A stretch of DNA of 64,000 nt from Faecalibacterium sp. I4-1-79 (GCF_023347235.1 NZ_CP094467.1:806001-870000); one strand, 5' to 3'. Positions 40,316 to 48,954 are shown, numbered from the stretch's first letter. Numbers and translations: made by a program. Notes: generated by a model from the sequence alone, not told the origin.

Positions 40316-40903
40316 TCAGCGCATATTGCTGGTGCGATGCTCCATCAGGTAGGTAGCCTGCAGGTCTGCGATGTGCAGTTTGACCGCCAGCGGGTACTTG
40401 TCGTAAGCTTCCGAGATGGCAAAACAGCCGCCCCGGGCAGCATCGTCAAAGCCGCCCATGTGCCAGCGGATGGCAACCGCTTCCTCCACCTTCAGCTTCA
40501 TGAACCGCTCGATGAGGAACACGCTCTTTTCGCCGTGACCGTAGGGAAAAAGGTCGTCCACACTGTAAAAAGGCGCTTTCTCCCACTGTCCGGTGGCTTC
40601 GTTCTTCACGTTGCGGGTGCCCAGCTTGTAGTAGTTGGCCTTGCACAGATCGTGCAGCAGGGCACAGATGGCGTAGCTTTCCTCGCTTTCGCCCTCGGTG
40701 AAAAAGCTGTCGTGCAGCGCGTGGTAGACGTTCAGGCTGTGCATACACAGCCCGCCCTCACAGGCTCCGTGAAAACGGGTGGACGCCGGTGCGGTGAAAA
40801 AATCCGTCTTTTTGTCCAGCCAGTCCAGCAGCTTTTCGCTGCCCGGGCGGGTGACATGCTGCTGCCACACGTCCAGAAACTCTGCGCGGTCGCCCCCGCT
40901 CAC
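40316..40903 (-). CDS. HD-domain phosphohydrolase-like protein
   Basis: A 195-residue cytoplasmic protein. Metal-binding histidines follow the HD pattern: FHGACEGGLCMHSLNVYHAL, CALLHDLCKANYYK (the HD pair), YGHGEKSVFLIERF and AIRWHMGGFD. Its substrate, perhaps a nucleotide, is unknown. It starts at a GTG (40903) that overlaps the stop of the PC4-like gene (GTGA), with GGAGG about 10 bases upstream, so the two are translationally coupled. Confidence 0.8.
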   Translation of the reverse strand: MSGGDRAEFLDVWQQHVTRPGSEKLLDWLDKKTDFFTAPASTRFHGACEGGLCMHSLNVYHALHDSFFTEGESEESYAICALLHDLCKANYYKLGTRNVKNEATGQWEKAPFYSVDDLFPYGHGEKSVFLIERFMKLKVEEAVAIRWHMGGFDDAARGGCFAISEAYDKYPLAVKLHIADLQATYLMEHRTSNMR

Positions 40904-41121
40904 AGCTCCATATCCTCCAGAATGCCCTTGAGGATGGCCAGCTCGTCGTGGCTCAGGGAGATACCCTTGCCCATGCGGGTGCCGTCCGGGGACCAGTCGC
41001 GGATGTCGTACTTAGGCTCGCCGTCGTTCCAGCTGATAAGGTTCAGCTGACGCTCCCAGCCGCGGGGACGCTGGCTCAGCACGGCTACACGCTGGACAAC
41101 TTCGTATTTGATCTCTGCCAT
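40900..41121 (-). CDS. PC4-like single-stranded-nucleic-acid-binding protein (YdbC family)
   Basis: A 73-residue protein, MAEIKYEVVQRVAVLSQ with a following GWERQLNLISWNDGEPKYDI and the C-terminal helix LSHDELAILKGILEDM. This matches the bacterial YdbC/PC4 family, whose members bind single-stranded DNA. AGG is 9 bases before the ATG. It has its own promoter and is coupled to the HD protein gene; a joint role in nucleic-acid or nucleotide metabolism is plausible. Confidence 0.8.
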   Translation of the reverse strand: MAEIKYEVVQRVAVLSQRPRGWERQLNLISWNDGEPKYDIRDWSPDGTRMGKGISLSHDELAILKGILEDMEL

Positions 41122-41155
41122 ATTGCAAAACCTGCCTTTATGTTTGTATGCTACC

Positions 41156-41184
41156 ATAATAAGGGAAGTGCGGCGAGATTTCAA
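41156..41184 (-). promoter_or_regulatory. Promoter of the YdbC/HD operon
   Basis: Minus-strand TTGAAA (41179-41184), 17-base spacer, TATTAT (41156-41161). Confidence 0.7.
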
Positions 41185-41222
41185 CAGGTAAACTGAAATA
41201 TTTTAAAAAATTTTTGTTACGC

Positions 41223-41624
41223 TCAGCCGTAAGGGGCGTCCTCGCGCCATTCCACCAGCTCCAAAACGGCGGTCGTGTCCTCGTCCGGGGCAGGGTGGCG
41301 GCTGTGCAGCTTCTGCTTTGTGCTGAACAGTTCCGGTGCGTAGTGTGCCATCACGCTGGTCTGCACGTCCCCAGCCAAAAAGGCGGCGGCGTTCTTCTGG
41401 CGGCAGGCCACGGGAGTACCGTCTGTCATGGGGACGCCGGGCTTTTCCGGCTGCGGCTCCTCCGGCGGGGGCAGCTGGGTGCCGGGCATGTCCGGCGCAG
41501 CCGGGGGCTGCAGGGGCATACTGCCCAGCGGCGGGGCGATGCGGGTGCTGTTTGCCTGCGGGGCGGCAGCGGTGCCGGACTGGTTTTCCAGTTCGTGGCG
41601 GATGAAGGGTTCCAGAGAATTCAT
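41223..41624 (-). CDS. Unknown Pro-rich small protein downstream of sbcC
   Basis: A 133-residue protein, unrecognised. The ATG at 41624 was chosen because GGAGG lies 8 bases upstream. Residues 1-15 form a short helix (MNSLEPFIRHELENQ). Residues about 20-70 are Pro/Gly-rich and probably disordered (PPLGSMPLQPPAAPDMPG, PPPEEPQPEKPG). Residues 75-130 are a more ordered acidic tail containing MAHYAPELFSTKQKL and AVLELVEWRED. It has no signal or membrane span. It begins 41 bases after the sbcC stop and may be part of the sbcDC operon. Confidence 0.55.
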   Translation of the reverse strand: MNSLEPFIRHELENQSGTAAAPQANSTRIAPPLGSMPLQPPAAPDMPGTQLPPPEEPQPEKPGVPMTDGTPVACRQKNAAAFLAGDVQTSVMAHYAPELFSTKQKLHSRHPAPDEDTTAVLELVEWREDAPYG

Positions 41625-41665
41625 CAAATTCACCTCCGCCCCTAGTGTGCCCCGCCAGAAGCGTT

Positions 41666-44470
41666 TTACACCCGCAGCTCTATGGTGGAGCCGCCGGTGC
41701 GGGCCTTGTGCACCACCACCTGCCGGTCGATGCGGTCTTTCAGCGCCCCCACATGGGAGATGATGCCCACCAGACGGTCGCCCTCGGTCAGGCCGGAGAG
41801 CACCCGGATAGCCAGTTCCAGCGATTCCTCGTCCAGCGAGCCGAAGCCCTCGTCCAAGAACAAAGTGTCCAGCCGGATGCCGCCGGCGCTGCTCTGCACC
41901 TCGTCCGAAAGGCCAAGCGCCAGTGCCAGCGAAGCCTTGAAGCTCTCACCGCCGGAAAGGGTCTTTACGCTGCGGCGGGTGCCATTGTAGTGGTCGATGA
42001 CGCCAAGGTCCAGCCCGGACTGGCTGCGCTGGTTCTCTGCGCCGATGCGTTCCAGCTCGTACTGCCCGGCGGTCATCTGCATCAGGCGGGTGTTGGCGTA
42101 GCGCAAAATGCGGTCCAGATAGTTCATCTGGATGTAGGCTTCCAGTTTGATCTTCTGCTTGCTGGTCAAAGTGCCGCCCGCTGTGGCAGCCAGCGCGCTG
42201 ACCCACTGCCACCGGCTTTCCAGCGTCTGCCGCGCTTCGGCGGCCGCGCGGTACTGCGCCGCCGTTTTGCGGTTGGGCAGCAATTGTGCCGAAAGCTGCT
42301 TTTCCCGGCTGCGCAAAGTCTCCCGCGCGGCGGTCAGCGCGGTCTGCTGTGCGGTAAGTTCCTCGGCGCTGCGGGCGGGCAGCTCCTTTTGGGCGGCGGT
42401 CTGCTGTGCGGTCAGTGCATCCACGGCGGCTTCGGCGGCGGCAACGGTCTGCTCGGCCTGCTTCAGGCGGCGCTGTGCCGTGTCCATGCCGGCGCGCAGG
42501 GTGCGGCGGTCGGCTTCCAGCTTGTCCAGTGCCGCCTGCGCGTCCGCGCGCCGGGGGTAGGGCAGGGCGGCGCGCCGCTCTGCGATCTGCTCTTCCAACG
42601 CGTCTGCGCTGGCATTCTGGGCGGCGGCGTTGCGGTCAGCTTCGGCAGCGGCCTGTTCCAGCGCCGGGCGCTGGCGGGTCTTGTTTTGCCGGTCAGCTTC
42701 CAGCTGTGCCTTGCGGCGGCAGTCAGCTTCGGCCTGTCGGCACTGGGCGGCACAGCCGGCCTGTGCCGTCTGCAAGGAAGCGCTTTCCTCGGCCAGAACG
42801 TTGGTCATCAGGGCAAAGGTGAGGGGCACCGTGCCCTCCGGGGCGGTAAAGCGCTCCGGCAGCAGGGTCTCGGCGTCCCGCCGGAGAGAGATCTTTGCTT
42901 CGTTGGCAGTAGCCAGTGCGCTCTGGGCGGCAGCGCTGGCAGTCTGTGCCTGCCGGTCAGCCGCGGCAGCAGCCTGCCGTGCAGCTTCCACCTGCGCCTG
43001 CGTGGGTGCGGTATGGGGCAGCAGGGCGCGGGCAGGGTGATGGGTACTGCCGCACACCGGGCAGGGTGCGCCCTCGGTCAGGCTCTCGGCCAGCAGTCCG
43101 GCCTGTGCGTCCAAGAATGCCCGTTCCAGCGTATTCTGCCGGGTGCGGGCTTCGTCCTGTGCGGCGGCAGCGGCGCGGTAGCTCTCCTGCGCCTTGTGGG
43201 CGCGTTTGGCCTGATGCTGGCATTCCGCAAGGCGCTGTTCCAGCTTTGCCAGCGCTTCGCCGCGCTGTGCCAGCTGGGTGCTGCGGGTTTGCAGCGCCAG
43301 CAGCCGGGTGTCCGCGTCTGCCAGTGCGGAAAGTTCGGTCTCAGCGGCGGCAAGGGCGGCGTTCAGACTGTCCAGCTGGGTGCGCCGCTTGTGCGCCTGT
43401 GCTGCCGCCAGCCGGGCGGCGTCCCGCGCTTCGGTCTGCTGGCGGCAGAGGGCGTCCAGCGCGTCATAGGCCGCAAGGGCGCTCTGTGCCTGCGTCACCT
43501 GCGCGGTGAGGGCATCCAGCTGCGCAGCGTCCCCGGCGTGGCGGTCGGCTTCGGCGCGGGCAGCGTCCAGTGCGGGCCTTGCGGCGGCAAGCTCTGCCTG
43601 CCGGGCGGTCAGCTGCTGCGCCAGCCGCTGTGCCTGTGCGGCTGCACCCAGCTGCCGCTGCACCGTGTCCAGCTGTGCTTCGGTGGTTTGCAGGGCGGTG
43701 CCGGCTTCTTCCAGCGCCGCCGCCTGCCGTGCGGTCAGGGCGTCCAGTAAAGTAAGCGCCGTTTCCGGCACGGTCTGGGCGCACAGGGCGCACAGCGCCT
43801 CGGCGTCTGGGTCCTCCGGGCTGAATTGCAGCCCGCCCAGCAGGCTGTCCAGCTTGGCGTTCTGAGCGGTGCGCTGCTGGTTCAGCGCGGCGGCTTCTGC
43901 CTGCAAACGCTCCTGCAGTTGGGCATAGCGCTGGGTGCGGAACAGCTTGCGGAAGATGCGGCTGCGCTCCTCCGTAGAAGCGTTGAGCAGCTTTGTGAAC
44001 TGCCCCTGCGCAATGAGCACGATCTGGGAAAACTGGTTATAGTCCAGCCCGATGATCTCCTGCACGGCGGCGGTCACGTCCTTCGCCTTGGTCACCGGAG
44101 GGCGGGTGTCCGGGTAGGTCAGGGTGGCATCTGCTTTTTCGGTGGTCATGCCCTCGCCCCGGGCCTTGGGGCGCTGATACTCCGGGTTGCGGCGCACCGT
44201 GTAGCGCACACCGTGCACCTCAAATTCCAGCTCCACAAAGGTGGGGGTTTTGTCGTCTGCGTACTTGCAGCGCAGCATGGAGCCCTCCCGGATGCCGCTG
44301 CTGGAATGATCGTACAGCGCGTAGGTGATGGCGTCAAAAATAGTGGTCTTGCCCGCGCCGGTGTCGCCGGTAATGAGATACAGCCCGCCTTTGCCCAGTT
44401 TTTCAAGGTCAAGGGTAGTCTGGGCGGCATAGGGGCCAAAGGCCGAAAGGGTCAGTCGCAGCGGTCTCAT
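41666..44470 (-). CDS. sbcC: SbcC, ATPase subunit of the SbcCD nuclease
   Basis: A 934-residue SMC/Rad50-like protein. With SbcD it cleaves DNA hairpins and protein-blocked ends. The N-terminus is MRPLRLTLSAFGPYAAQTTL with Walker A GDTGAGKTTIFDAI (about 35). Two long Ala/Gln/Arg-rich coiled-coil arms (about 180-480, 530-780) flank a zinc hook, CPVCGSTHHP (about 475). The C-terminal ATPase half has LSGGESFKASLALALGLSDEVQ (signature) and TLFLDEGFGSLDEESL (Walker B). Its start overlaps the sbcD stop (ATGA). In a genome with many palindromic repeats this enzyme is apt, though that is only context. Confidence 0.95.
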   Translation of the reverse strand: MRPLRLTLSAFGPYAAQTTLDLEKLGKGGLYLITGDTGAGKTTIFDAITYALYDHSSSGIREGSMLRCKYADDKTPTFVELEFEVHGVRYTVRRNPEYQRPKARGEGMTTEKADATLTYPDTRPPVTKAKDVTAAVQEIIGLDYNQFSQIVLIAQGQFTKLLNASTEERSRIFRKLFRTQRYAQLQERLQAEAAALNQQRTAQNAKLDSLLGGLQFSPEDPDAEALCALCAQTVPETALTLLDALTARQAAALEEAGTALQTTEAQLDTVQRQLGAAAQAQRLAQQLTARQAELAAARPALDAARAEADRHAGDAAQLDALTAQVTQAQSALAAYDALDALCRQQTEARDAARLAAAQAHKRRTQLDSLNAALAAAETELSALADADTRLLALQTRSTQLAQRGEALAKLEQRLAECQHQAKRAHKAQESYRAAAAAQDEARTRQNTLERAFLDAQAGLLAESLTEGAPCPVCGSTHHPARALLPHTAPTQAQVEAARQAAAAADRQAQTASAAAQSALATANEAKISLRRDAETLLPERFTAPEGTVPLTFALMTNVLAEESASLQTAQAGCAAQCRQAEADCRRKAQLEADRQNKTRQRPALEQAAAEADRNAAAQNASADALEEQIAERRAALPYPRRADAQAALDKLEADRRTLRAGMDTAQRRLKQAEQTVAAAEAAVDALTAQQTAAQKELPARSAEELTAQQTALTAARETLRSREKQLSAQLLPNRKTAAQYRAAAEARQTLESRWQWVSALAATAGGTLTSKQKIKLEAYIQMNYLDRILRYANTRLMQMTAGQYELERIGAENQRSQSGLDLGVIDHYNGTRRSVKTLSGGESFKASLALALGLSDEVQSSAGGIRLDTLFLDEGFGSLDEESLELAIRVLSGLTEGDRLVGIISHVGALKDRIDRQVVVHKARTGGSTIELRV

Positions 44471-45609
44471 AGGGTGTCGCCCTCCTTCCAGATCTCCTCA
44501 ATCAGCGCTTGGCAGAACGCCGTCTGCTCGGCGGTCAGGGGCTGGTTATTCTGCAGCTGGTAGAAGGCTGCCAGATGCTCCAGCGGGGAGATGCTCTCGG
44601 TGCGCTCCGGGGCGCAGATCTCCTGCTGCTGGCGGGTGCGCTGGTTGTCGTAGTCCAGCTGCATCAGGTTGGGATAGATGACCCGCAGCCGCGCCAGCGC
44701 ATCCGGCACATCCTGCTCGTCGGTCAGGGTGATGTACAGGTAATCGTCCACGGCGGTGCCCTCGTAGCGGCTGCGGTCGGTCAGTTCCATGTAGCTGCCC
44801 CGCAGCCCGCGCAGCTCGTGCCGGGGGGTCAGGGGCGCGGTGGTGATGTGCACTTCGCCCTTTGCACCCAGCTCCACAAAGGTGGCGCTTTTGCACTGCC
44901 CCGCCTCCGAGAAGGAGTACTTCAGCGGCGTGCCGCAGTAGCGCAAGGTCTCCCGCCCCACCTTCTGCGGGCTGTGCAGATGCCCCAGCGCCACATAGTC
45001 AAAGGCATCGAACAGGGCGGCGTCCACGCTGTCCACCCCGCCCACCGAGGGTTCTTCGCTCTCGCAGGCGGCAGCACCCGCCACAAACTGGTGCGCCACC
45101 AGCACGCTGCGGTGGCCGGGGTCCGGGGTGCAGTGCCGCAGCACGCAGGCAAGGGCATCATTGTAGCTTTCAATGGGCTCGTCCGGCCAGACGTGCCGCA
45201 CCATGGCGGGCTTCAAAAAGGGCAGTAAGTACACATCCACCGTGCCGTGGGCATCCTGCAAAGGGATGGGCTGCGGCGCACCGGTGAACACCGGGCTGAC
45301 GTAGACTTGGCTGTCGGCCAGCAGGGCAGAGCCAAAGGCCACCCGGTCGGCGGAATCGTGGTTGCCGCTGATGGCGAACACCGGCAGCTTCCGCGCCGCC
45401 AGTTGGGTAAGGAACCAGTCCAGCAGCCGCACCGCTTCGGCAGGGGGAACGGGCTTGTCGTAAAGGTCGCCTGCCAGCAGCACGCCGTCCACAGGGGTCT
45501 CATCCAGCAGGGTCAGAATTTCTTCCAGAATATACCGCTGATCCTCCAGCATGGAAAACTCGCACACCCGCTTGCCCAGATGCAGGTCGGACAAATGCAG
45601 AAAACGCAA
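44467..45609 (-). CDS. sbcD: SbcD, nuclease subunit of the SbcCD complex
   Basis: A 380-residue Mre11-like phosphoesterase. Metal-binding motifs are LHLSDLHLGKRV, LLAGDLYDKPVP, ISGNHDSADRV and VALGHLHSPQ in the expected order. The C-terminal SbcD domain follows (about 275 onward). The start is a TTG at 45609, behind AAAGGCGG; this gives the canonical MRFLHLSDLHLG N-terminus. It is the first gene of the sbcDC operon and has its own promoter. Confidence 0.95.
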   Translation of the reverse strand: MRFLHLSDLHLGKRVCEFSMLEDQRYILEEILTLLDETPVDGVLLAGDLYDKPVPPAEAVRLLDWFLTQLAARKLPVFAISGNHDSADRVAFGSALLADSQVYVSPVFTGAPQPIPLQDAHGTVDVYLLPFLKPAMVRHVWPDEPIESYNDALACVLRHCTPDPGHRSVLVAHQFVAGAAACESEEPSVGGVDSVDAALFDAFDYVALGHLHSPQKVGRETLRYCGTPLKYSFSEAGQCKSATFVELGAKGEVHITTAPLTPRHELRGLRGSYMELTDRSRYEGTAVDDYLYITLTDEQDVPDALARLRVIYPNLMQLDYDNQRTRQQQEICAPERTESISPLEHLAAFYQLQNNQPLTAEQTAFCQALIEEIWKEGDTL

Positions 45610-45644
45610 ACAGGAACACCGCCTTTCAAAAAACGCTTTGCCCT

Positions 45645-45674
45645 ATTATAACGCAGCCGCCGCTGCACGCGCAA
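45645..45674 (-). promoter_or_regulatory. Promoter of sbcDC
   Basis: Minus-strand TTGCGC (45669-45674), 18-base spacer, TATAAT (45645-45650). Confidence 0.6.
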
Positions 45675-45725
45675 CCAAGGAGAACAGAAAAACGGACAAC
45701 TGCTGTTTGCCGTTGCGACCCCTTC

Positions 45726-45835
45726 TGTGAAAATGGGACACCGGAGCGTCCGCAGACGCTCCGGTGTCCCAAAATTTAAAATGATTTTTCCGCTGAATAT
45801 GGCCAAAGCGCACGCGGAGGCCATTCCAAATCGTT
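45726..45835 (-). repeat. Two-hairpin 3' element, full copy D
   Basis: It follows the peptidoglycan-binding gene on the minus strand. Hairpin 1 is ATGGCC/GGCCAT, like copy E but unlike A and B; hairpin 2 has the common core with outer arms GGGACAC/GTGTCCC. Confidence 0.7.
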
Positions 45836-45851
45836 TTACGGTCTGCGTATA

Positions 45852-46322
45852 TCAGAACATCTTTTCCCAAGTGGCGTAGCCCACGCTGCCGTCTGCCGTC
45901 AGACCGTTGCGCCGCTGGAACCGCTGCACGGCGGCAGCGGTGGCTGCACCGTATTTTCCGTCATCCTTCAGCCGCTCGCCCAGAGAGTTGAGCTTTTGCT
46001 GCACCAGCCGCACTGTGCCGCCGGAGGAGCCGGTGTGCAGCACGATGCCGGGGTAGGGCACTTTCAGCCCGTGCTTTGCGGTGTAGCGGGTGTAGAGCAC
46101 GTTCCATGTGTTCTGCCCCACCTTGCCGTCCATGTTCATCTTGTTTTTCAGCTGGAACTCCTGCACGGCGCGCTGGGTGCTTGCGCCGAATTTGCCGTCC
46201 GGCTTCAGCGCATCGTACCATGTGCACGCATCGCGCACGCCGTTGAGCCACGTCTGTACAAGTGCCACGTCCGGCCCGGAGGAGCCGCGCTGGAGCAGGG
46301 AATAATAACCGGGAATCGCCAT
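45852..46322 (-). CDS. Peptidoglycan-binding protein with two PG_binding_1 domains
   Basis: A 156-residue protein made almost entirely of two tandem PG_binding_1 repeats: GSSGPDVALVQTWLN ... DGKFGASTQRAVQEFQ (about 13-58) and GSSGGTVRLVQQKLNSLG ... DGKYGAATAAAVQRFQRRNG (about 97-143). No enzymatic domain and no signal peptide are visible, so export would need another route, or the protein acts inside. GGAGGG precedes the ATG. It lies 49 bases after spoIIR on the same strand. Confidence 0.85.
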   Translation of the reverse strand: MAIPGYYSLLQRGSSGPDVALVQTWLNGVRDACTWYDALKPDGKFGASTQRAVQEFQLKNKMNMDGKVGQNTWNVLYTRYTAKHGLKVPYPGIVLHTGSSGGTVRLVQQKLNSLGERLKDDGKYGAATAAAVQRFQRRNGLTADGSVGYATWEKMF

Positions 46323-46371
46323 AAGGGGATCCCTCCTTTCCCTCCATGCTATGCTCCGGCGGGGTGCGGCG

Positions 46372-47007
46372 TCACCCCGCCAGCAGCACTGTCTGCCGCC
46401 GGGCAGTCAGCCGGTGCGCCCAGTCCACCAGCCGGAACCGCAGGATGTACTGCCCGCAGACAAGGTCGTTCTCCGCAGGCAGGGCGTAGCCACCCTGCGC
46501 AAAGCTGCACAGCCCCGGGTATAGCACACACCACCAGTTGCGCCCGCCGCCACTGCCAATATCAATGCGCACGGCATCGTACCGCCCGGCGGGCAGCTGA
46601 CCGGTGGGGTAGCGCCGGGCGGGGAAGTACATATTCACGAGATACACCCGCACCGGGGCATGGATGCCCTGCGCGGCAAGTGCCCGCTGCGCCGCCAGCT
46701 GAAACTGCAAAAGCTGCCCCGCCGCCCACGCTCGCGCCTCCGGTGCGCTTTGCGCCGGGCACTGCTGCATCACGGCCAGCACGGCGTCCCGCACCCGGAG
46801 CTTGGCACTCTGGTCGGCCACGGCATTGCTGGCTGCCCGGATGTGCAGCCGCAGGGTGTCGGCGCACAGCGCTGCCCCTGCATCCAGCTGGGTGCGCCCC
46901 CAGCACAGCCCCTGCAAAGCGCCGCATAGCGCAAAGCCCGCCAGCAAGCTGGCGCACAGCAGCCGCATTTGCCGGACGGAAAGCGGCTTTAAGAAAAAAC
47001 GCACCAT
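46372..47007 (-). CDS. spoIIR: Stage II sporulation protein R
   Basis: A 211-residue exported signalling protein. The N-terminus is a signal/membrane segment (about 15-37). The SpoIIR core is clear: LRLHIRAASNAVADQSAKLRVRDAVL (about 52-77), then YFPARRYPTGQLPAGRYDAVRIDIGSG and NWWCVLYPGLC. In spore formers it is made in the forespore and triggers SpoIIGA processing of pro-sigma-E. No other sporulation gene is in the window. The RBS AGAGGGG lies within a terminator-like hairpin, so expression may be restricted. In a non-sporulating host it would be a relic or reused gene. Confidence 0.88.
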   Translation of the reverse strand: MVRFFLKPLSVRQMRLLCASLLAGFALCGALQGLCWGRTQLDAGAALCADTLRLHIRAASNAVADQSAKLRVRDAVLAVMQQCPAQSAPEARAWAAGQLLQFQLAAQRALAAQGIHAPVRVYLVNMYFPARRYPTGQLPAGRYDAVRIDIGSGGGRNWWCVLYPGLCSFAQGGYALPAENDLVCGQYILRFRLVDWAHRLTARRQTVLLAG

Positions 47008-47055
47008 AAAAACAGACCCCTCTTCTGGAAATGATAACCAGAGGATGGGTCTGTT
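47008..47055 (-). terminator. Terminator-like hairpin covering the spoIIR RBS
   Basis: On the minus strand AACAGACCC pairs with GGGTCTGTT (9 bp), CTCTGG with CCAGAAG-side bases inside, and TTTT runs straight into the ATG. The descending arm contains the AGAGGGG RBS, so the structure could stop transcription or block translation. Confidence 0.55.
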
Positions 47056-47070
47056 GCGGCGGGGTTATAC

Positions 47071-47108
47071 AAAAAAACTCTCCGCCATTACTGCAAAATG
47101 ACGGAGAG
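47071..47108 (-). terminator. Terminator of the UPF0210 gene
   Basis: CTCTCCG and CGGAGAG pair around 17 bases and are followed by seven T on the minus strand. Confidence 0.75.
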
Positions 47109-47118
47109 GGAGTTTATG

Positions 47119-48486
47119 TTAGTTCTTCAAAGACTGCATGGGTGCGGGCAGGCGGCCGCCGCGGTTGATGAACACCGAGGGGTCGTGGCTGTTTACCGGC
47201 ATGATGGGACCGTAGCCCAGCAGGCCGCCGAAGTCCAGCACCTCACCGGCCTTGCGGCCAATGGCGGGGATGACGCGCACGGCGGTGGTCTTGCTGTTCA
47301 CCATACCAATGGCGGCTTCGTCCGCGATCAGGGCGCTGATGACGGCGGGGGTGGTGTCGCCGGGGATGATGACCATATCGATGCCCACAGAGCAGACGGC
47401 GGTCATGGCTTCCAGCTTTTCAATGGTCAGGCAGCCGATCTCGGCAGCGTGGATCATGCCGGCATCCTCACTGACCGGGATAAAGGCACCGGACAGACCG
47501 CCAACGTGGTTGGAGGCCATCACGCCGCCCTTCTTCACAGCATCGTTCAGCAGGGCAAGGCAAGCGGTGGTGCCGCAGCAGCCGCAGGTCTCCAGACCCA
47601 TCTCTTCCAGAATATTGGCCACGCTGTCGCCGATGGCAGGGGTGGGAGCCAGAGAAAGGTCGATGATACCGGCGGGCACGCCCAGTGCCTTGGAGGCAAG
47701 GTTTGCCACCAGCTGGCCTACGCGGGTGATCTTGAAGGCAGTGCGCTTGACAAGCTCTGCCACCTCGTCAATGGGGGCGTCCTTGGGCAGGCGTGCCAGC
47801 GCGGCGCGCACAACGCCCGGGCCGGAAACGCCCACATGGATCTCGCAGTCCGGCTCGCCGGGGCCGTGGAAGGCACCGGCCATGAAGGGGTTATCCTCCG
47901 GGGCATTGCAGAACACCACCAGCTTGGCAGCGCCGATGCACTGACGGTCGGCGGTCAGCTCGCTGGCCTTCTTCACGGCCTCGCCCATCAGCTTGATGGC
48001 GTCCATGTTCAGACCGGCCTTGGTGGCGCCGATGTTCACCGAGCTGCACACGATGTCGGTCTCGGCCAGTGCGCGGGGGATGGATTCGATCAGGCGGCGG
48101 TCACCGGCAGAAAAGCCCTTGTGCACCAGTGCGCTGTAGCCGCCCACAAAGTTGACGCCCACCTTTTTACCGGCGGCGTCCAGCGTCTTTGCAAAGTCCA
48201 CAGGGTCTGCCTCCGGGCAGGCACCCAGCAGCATGGCAATGGGGGTAACGCTGATGCGCTTGTTGATGATGGGGATACCGTACTCGGCGCTGATGTGCTC
48301 CACGGTGGAGACAAGGTTCGCAGCCTTGGTGGTGATCTTGTTGTAGATATTCTCGCAGGCCTTTTTGGGGTCCGGGTCGATGCAGTCCAGCAGGCTGATG
48401 CCCATGGTCACGGTGCGCACGTCCAGATTATCCTGCGTGAACATCTCGATGGTCTCCAGGATATCCCCGGTGTTAAACATACTCAT
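47119..48486 (-). CDS. UPF0210 (DUF711, PFL-like) family protein
   Basis: A 455-residue cytoplasmic protein of a well conserved but functionally undefined family distantly related to glycyl-radical-type barrels. Typical segments are [29 protein letters not shown] at the start, [31 protein letters not shown], and [29 protein letters not shown] sequence lies about 12 bases before the first ATG; the second in-frame ATG (48480) is an alternative. It almost always lies next to an ACT-domain gene, as here (24 bases). Confidence 0.9.
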   Translation of the reverse strand: MSMFNTGDILETIEMFTQDNLDVRTVTMGISLLDCIDPDPKKACENIYNKITTKAANLVSTVEHISAEYGIPIINKRISVTPIAMLLGACPEADPVDFAKTLDAAGKKVGVNFVGGYSALVHKGFSAGDRRLIESIPRALAETDIVCSSVNIGATKAGLNMDAIKLMGEAVKKASELTADRQCIGAAKLVVFCNAPEDNPFMAGAFHGPGEPDCEIHVGVSGPGVVRAALARLPKDAPIDEVAELVKRTAFKITRVGQLVANLASKALGVPAGIIDLSLAPTPAIGDSVANILEEMGLETCGCCGTTACLALLNDAVKKGGVMASNHVGGLSGAFIPVSEDAGMIHAAEIGCLTIEKLEAMTAVCSVGIDMVIIPGDTTPAVISALIADEAAIGMVNSKTTAVRVIPAIGRKAGEVLDFGGLLGYGPIMPVNSHDPSVFINRGGRLPAPMQSLKN

Positions 48487-48510
48487 AGCGGTTGCGGGCT
48501 CCTTTCCGGC

Positions 48511-48780
48511 TCAGATGGTGTGCATGGCGTCAAAAACTTCCTGACGGGTCACGTTGATCTGCATCCCCATCTCGGCGGCAAGCGCATCGGTGCGCTTGTG
48601 CAGCTGGTCGTGGTCAACATTGCAGTTGGAAAGATCCACCAGCATGATCATGGCAAACATCCCCTGCAGGATGCTCTGGGTCACATCCTCGATGTTGATG
48701 TTCAGTTCGGTGCACAGACCGGCCACCTTTGCGACAACGCCCACGGTATCGTGTCCAATGACGGTAATGAAAGCTTTCAT
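48511..48780 (-). CDS. ACT-domain protein (UPF0237)
   Basis: An 89-residue single ACT domain: MKAFITVIGHDTVGVVAKVAGLCTELNIN with the ligand-site loop GHDTVGVVAKV, then IEDVTQSILQGMFAMIMLVDL. ACT domains bind amino acids. In this family the partner is the UPF0210 protein encoded next, so it probably senses an amino acid for it. The start at 48780 has GAGGGTGG upstream. Confidence 0.9.
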   Translation of the reverse strand: MKAFITVIGHDTVGVVAKVAGLCTELNINIEDVTQSILQGMFAMIMLVDLSNCNVDHDQLHKRTDALAAEMGMQINVTRQEVFDAMHTI

Positions 48781-48847
48781 GGTTTCCACCCTCGTTTTCC
48801 TTATAGTGATTGGTGCCGCCAAAGACCCGGCACACGCTTACCCTTCC

Positions 48848-48876
48848 AGTATAGCAGATTTAGCAAATTTTGAACA
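48848..48876 (-). promoter_or_regulatory. Promoter of the ACT/UPF0210 operon
   Basis: Minus-strand TGTTCA (48871-48876), 17-base spacer, TATACT (48848-48853). Confidence 0.5.
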
Positions 48877-48954
48877 CACTTTTTGTAAAAAAGAGCAGAA
48901 TCCGGGGGCAAAAGACATTCTATATAAAAATCAAGTGCATTCTGCCGGGGCTTG

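Noticed and set aside
41645-43750. A 701-codon plus-strand open frame rich in L, G, Q and C
   Set aside because: It mirrors the sbcC coiled-coil region and has no recognisable protein features.
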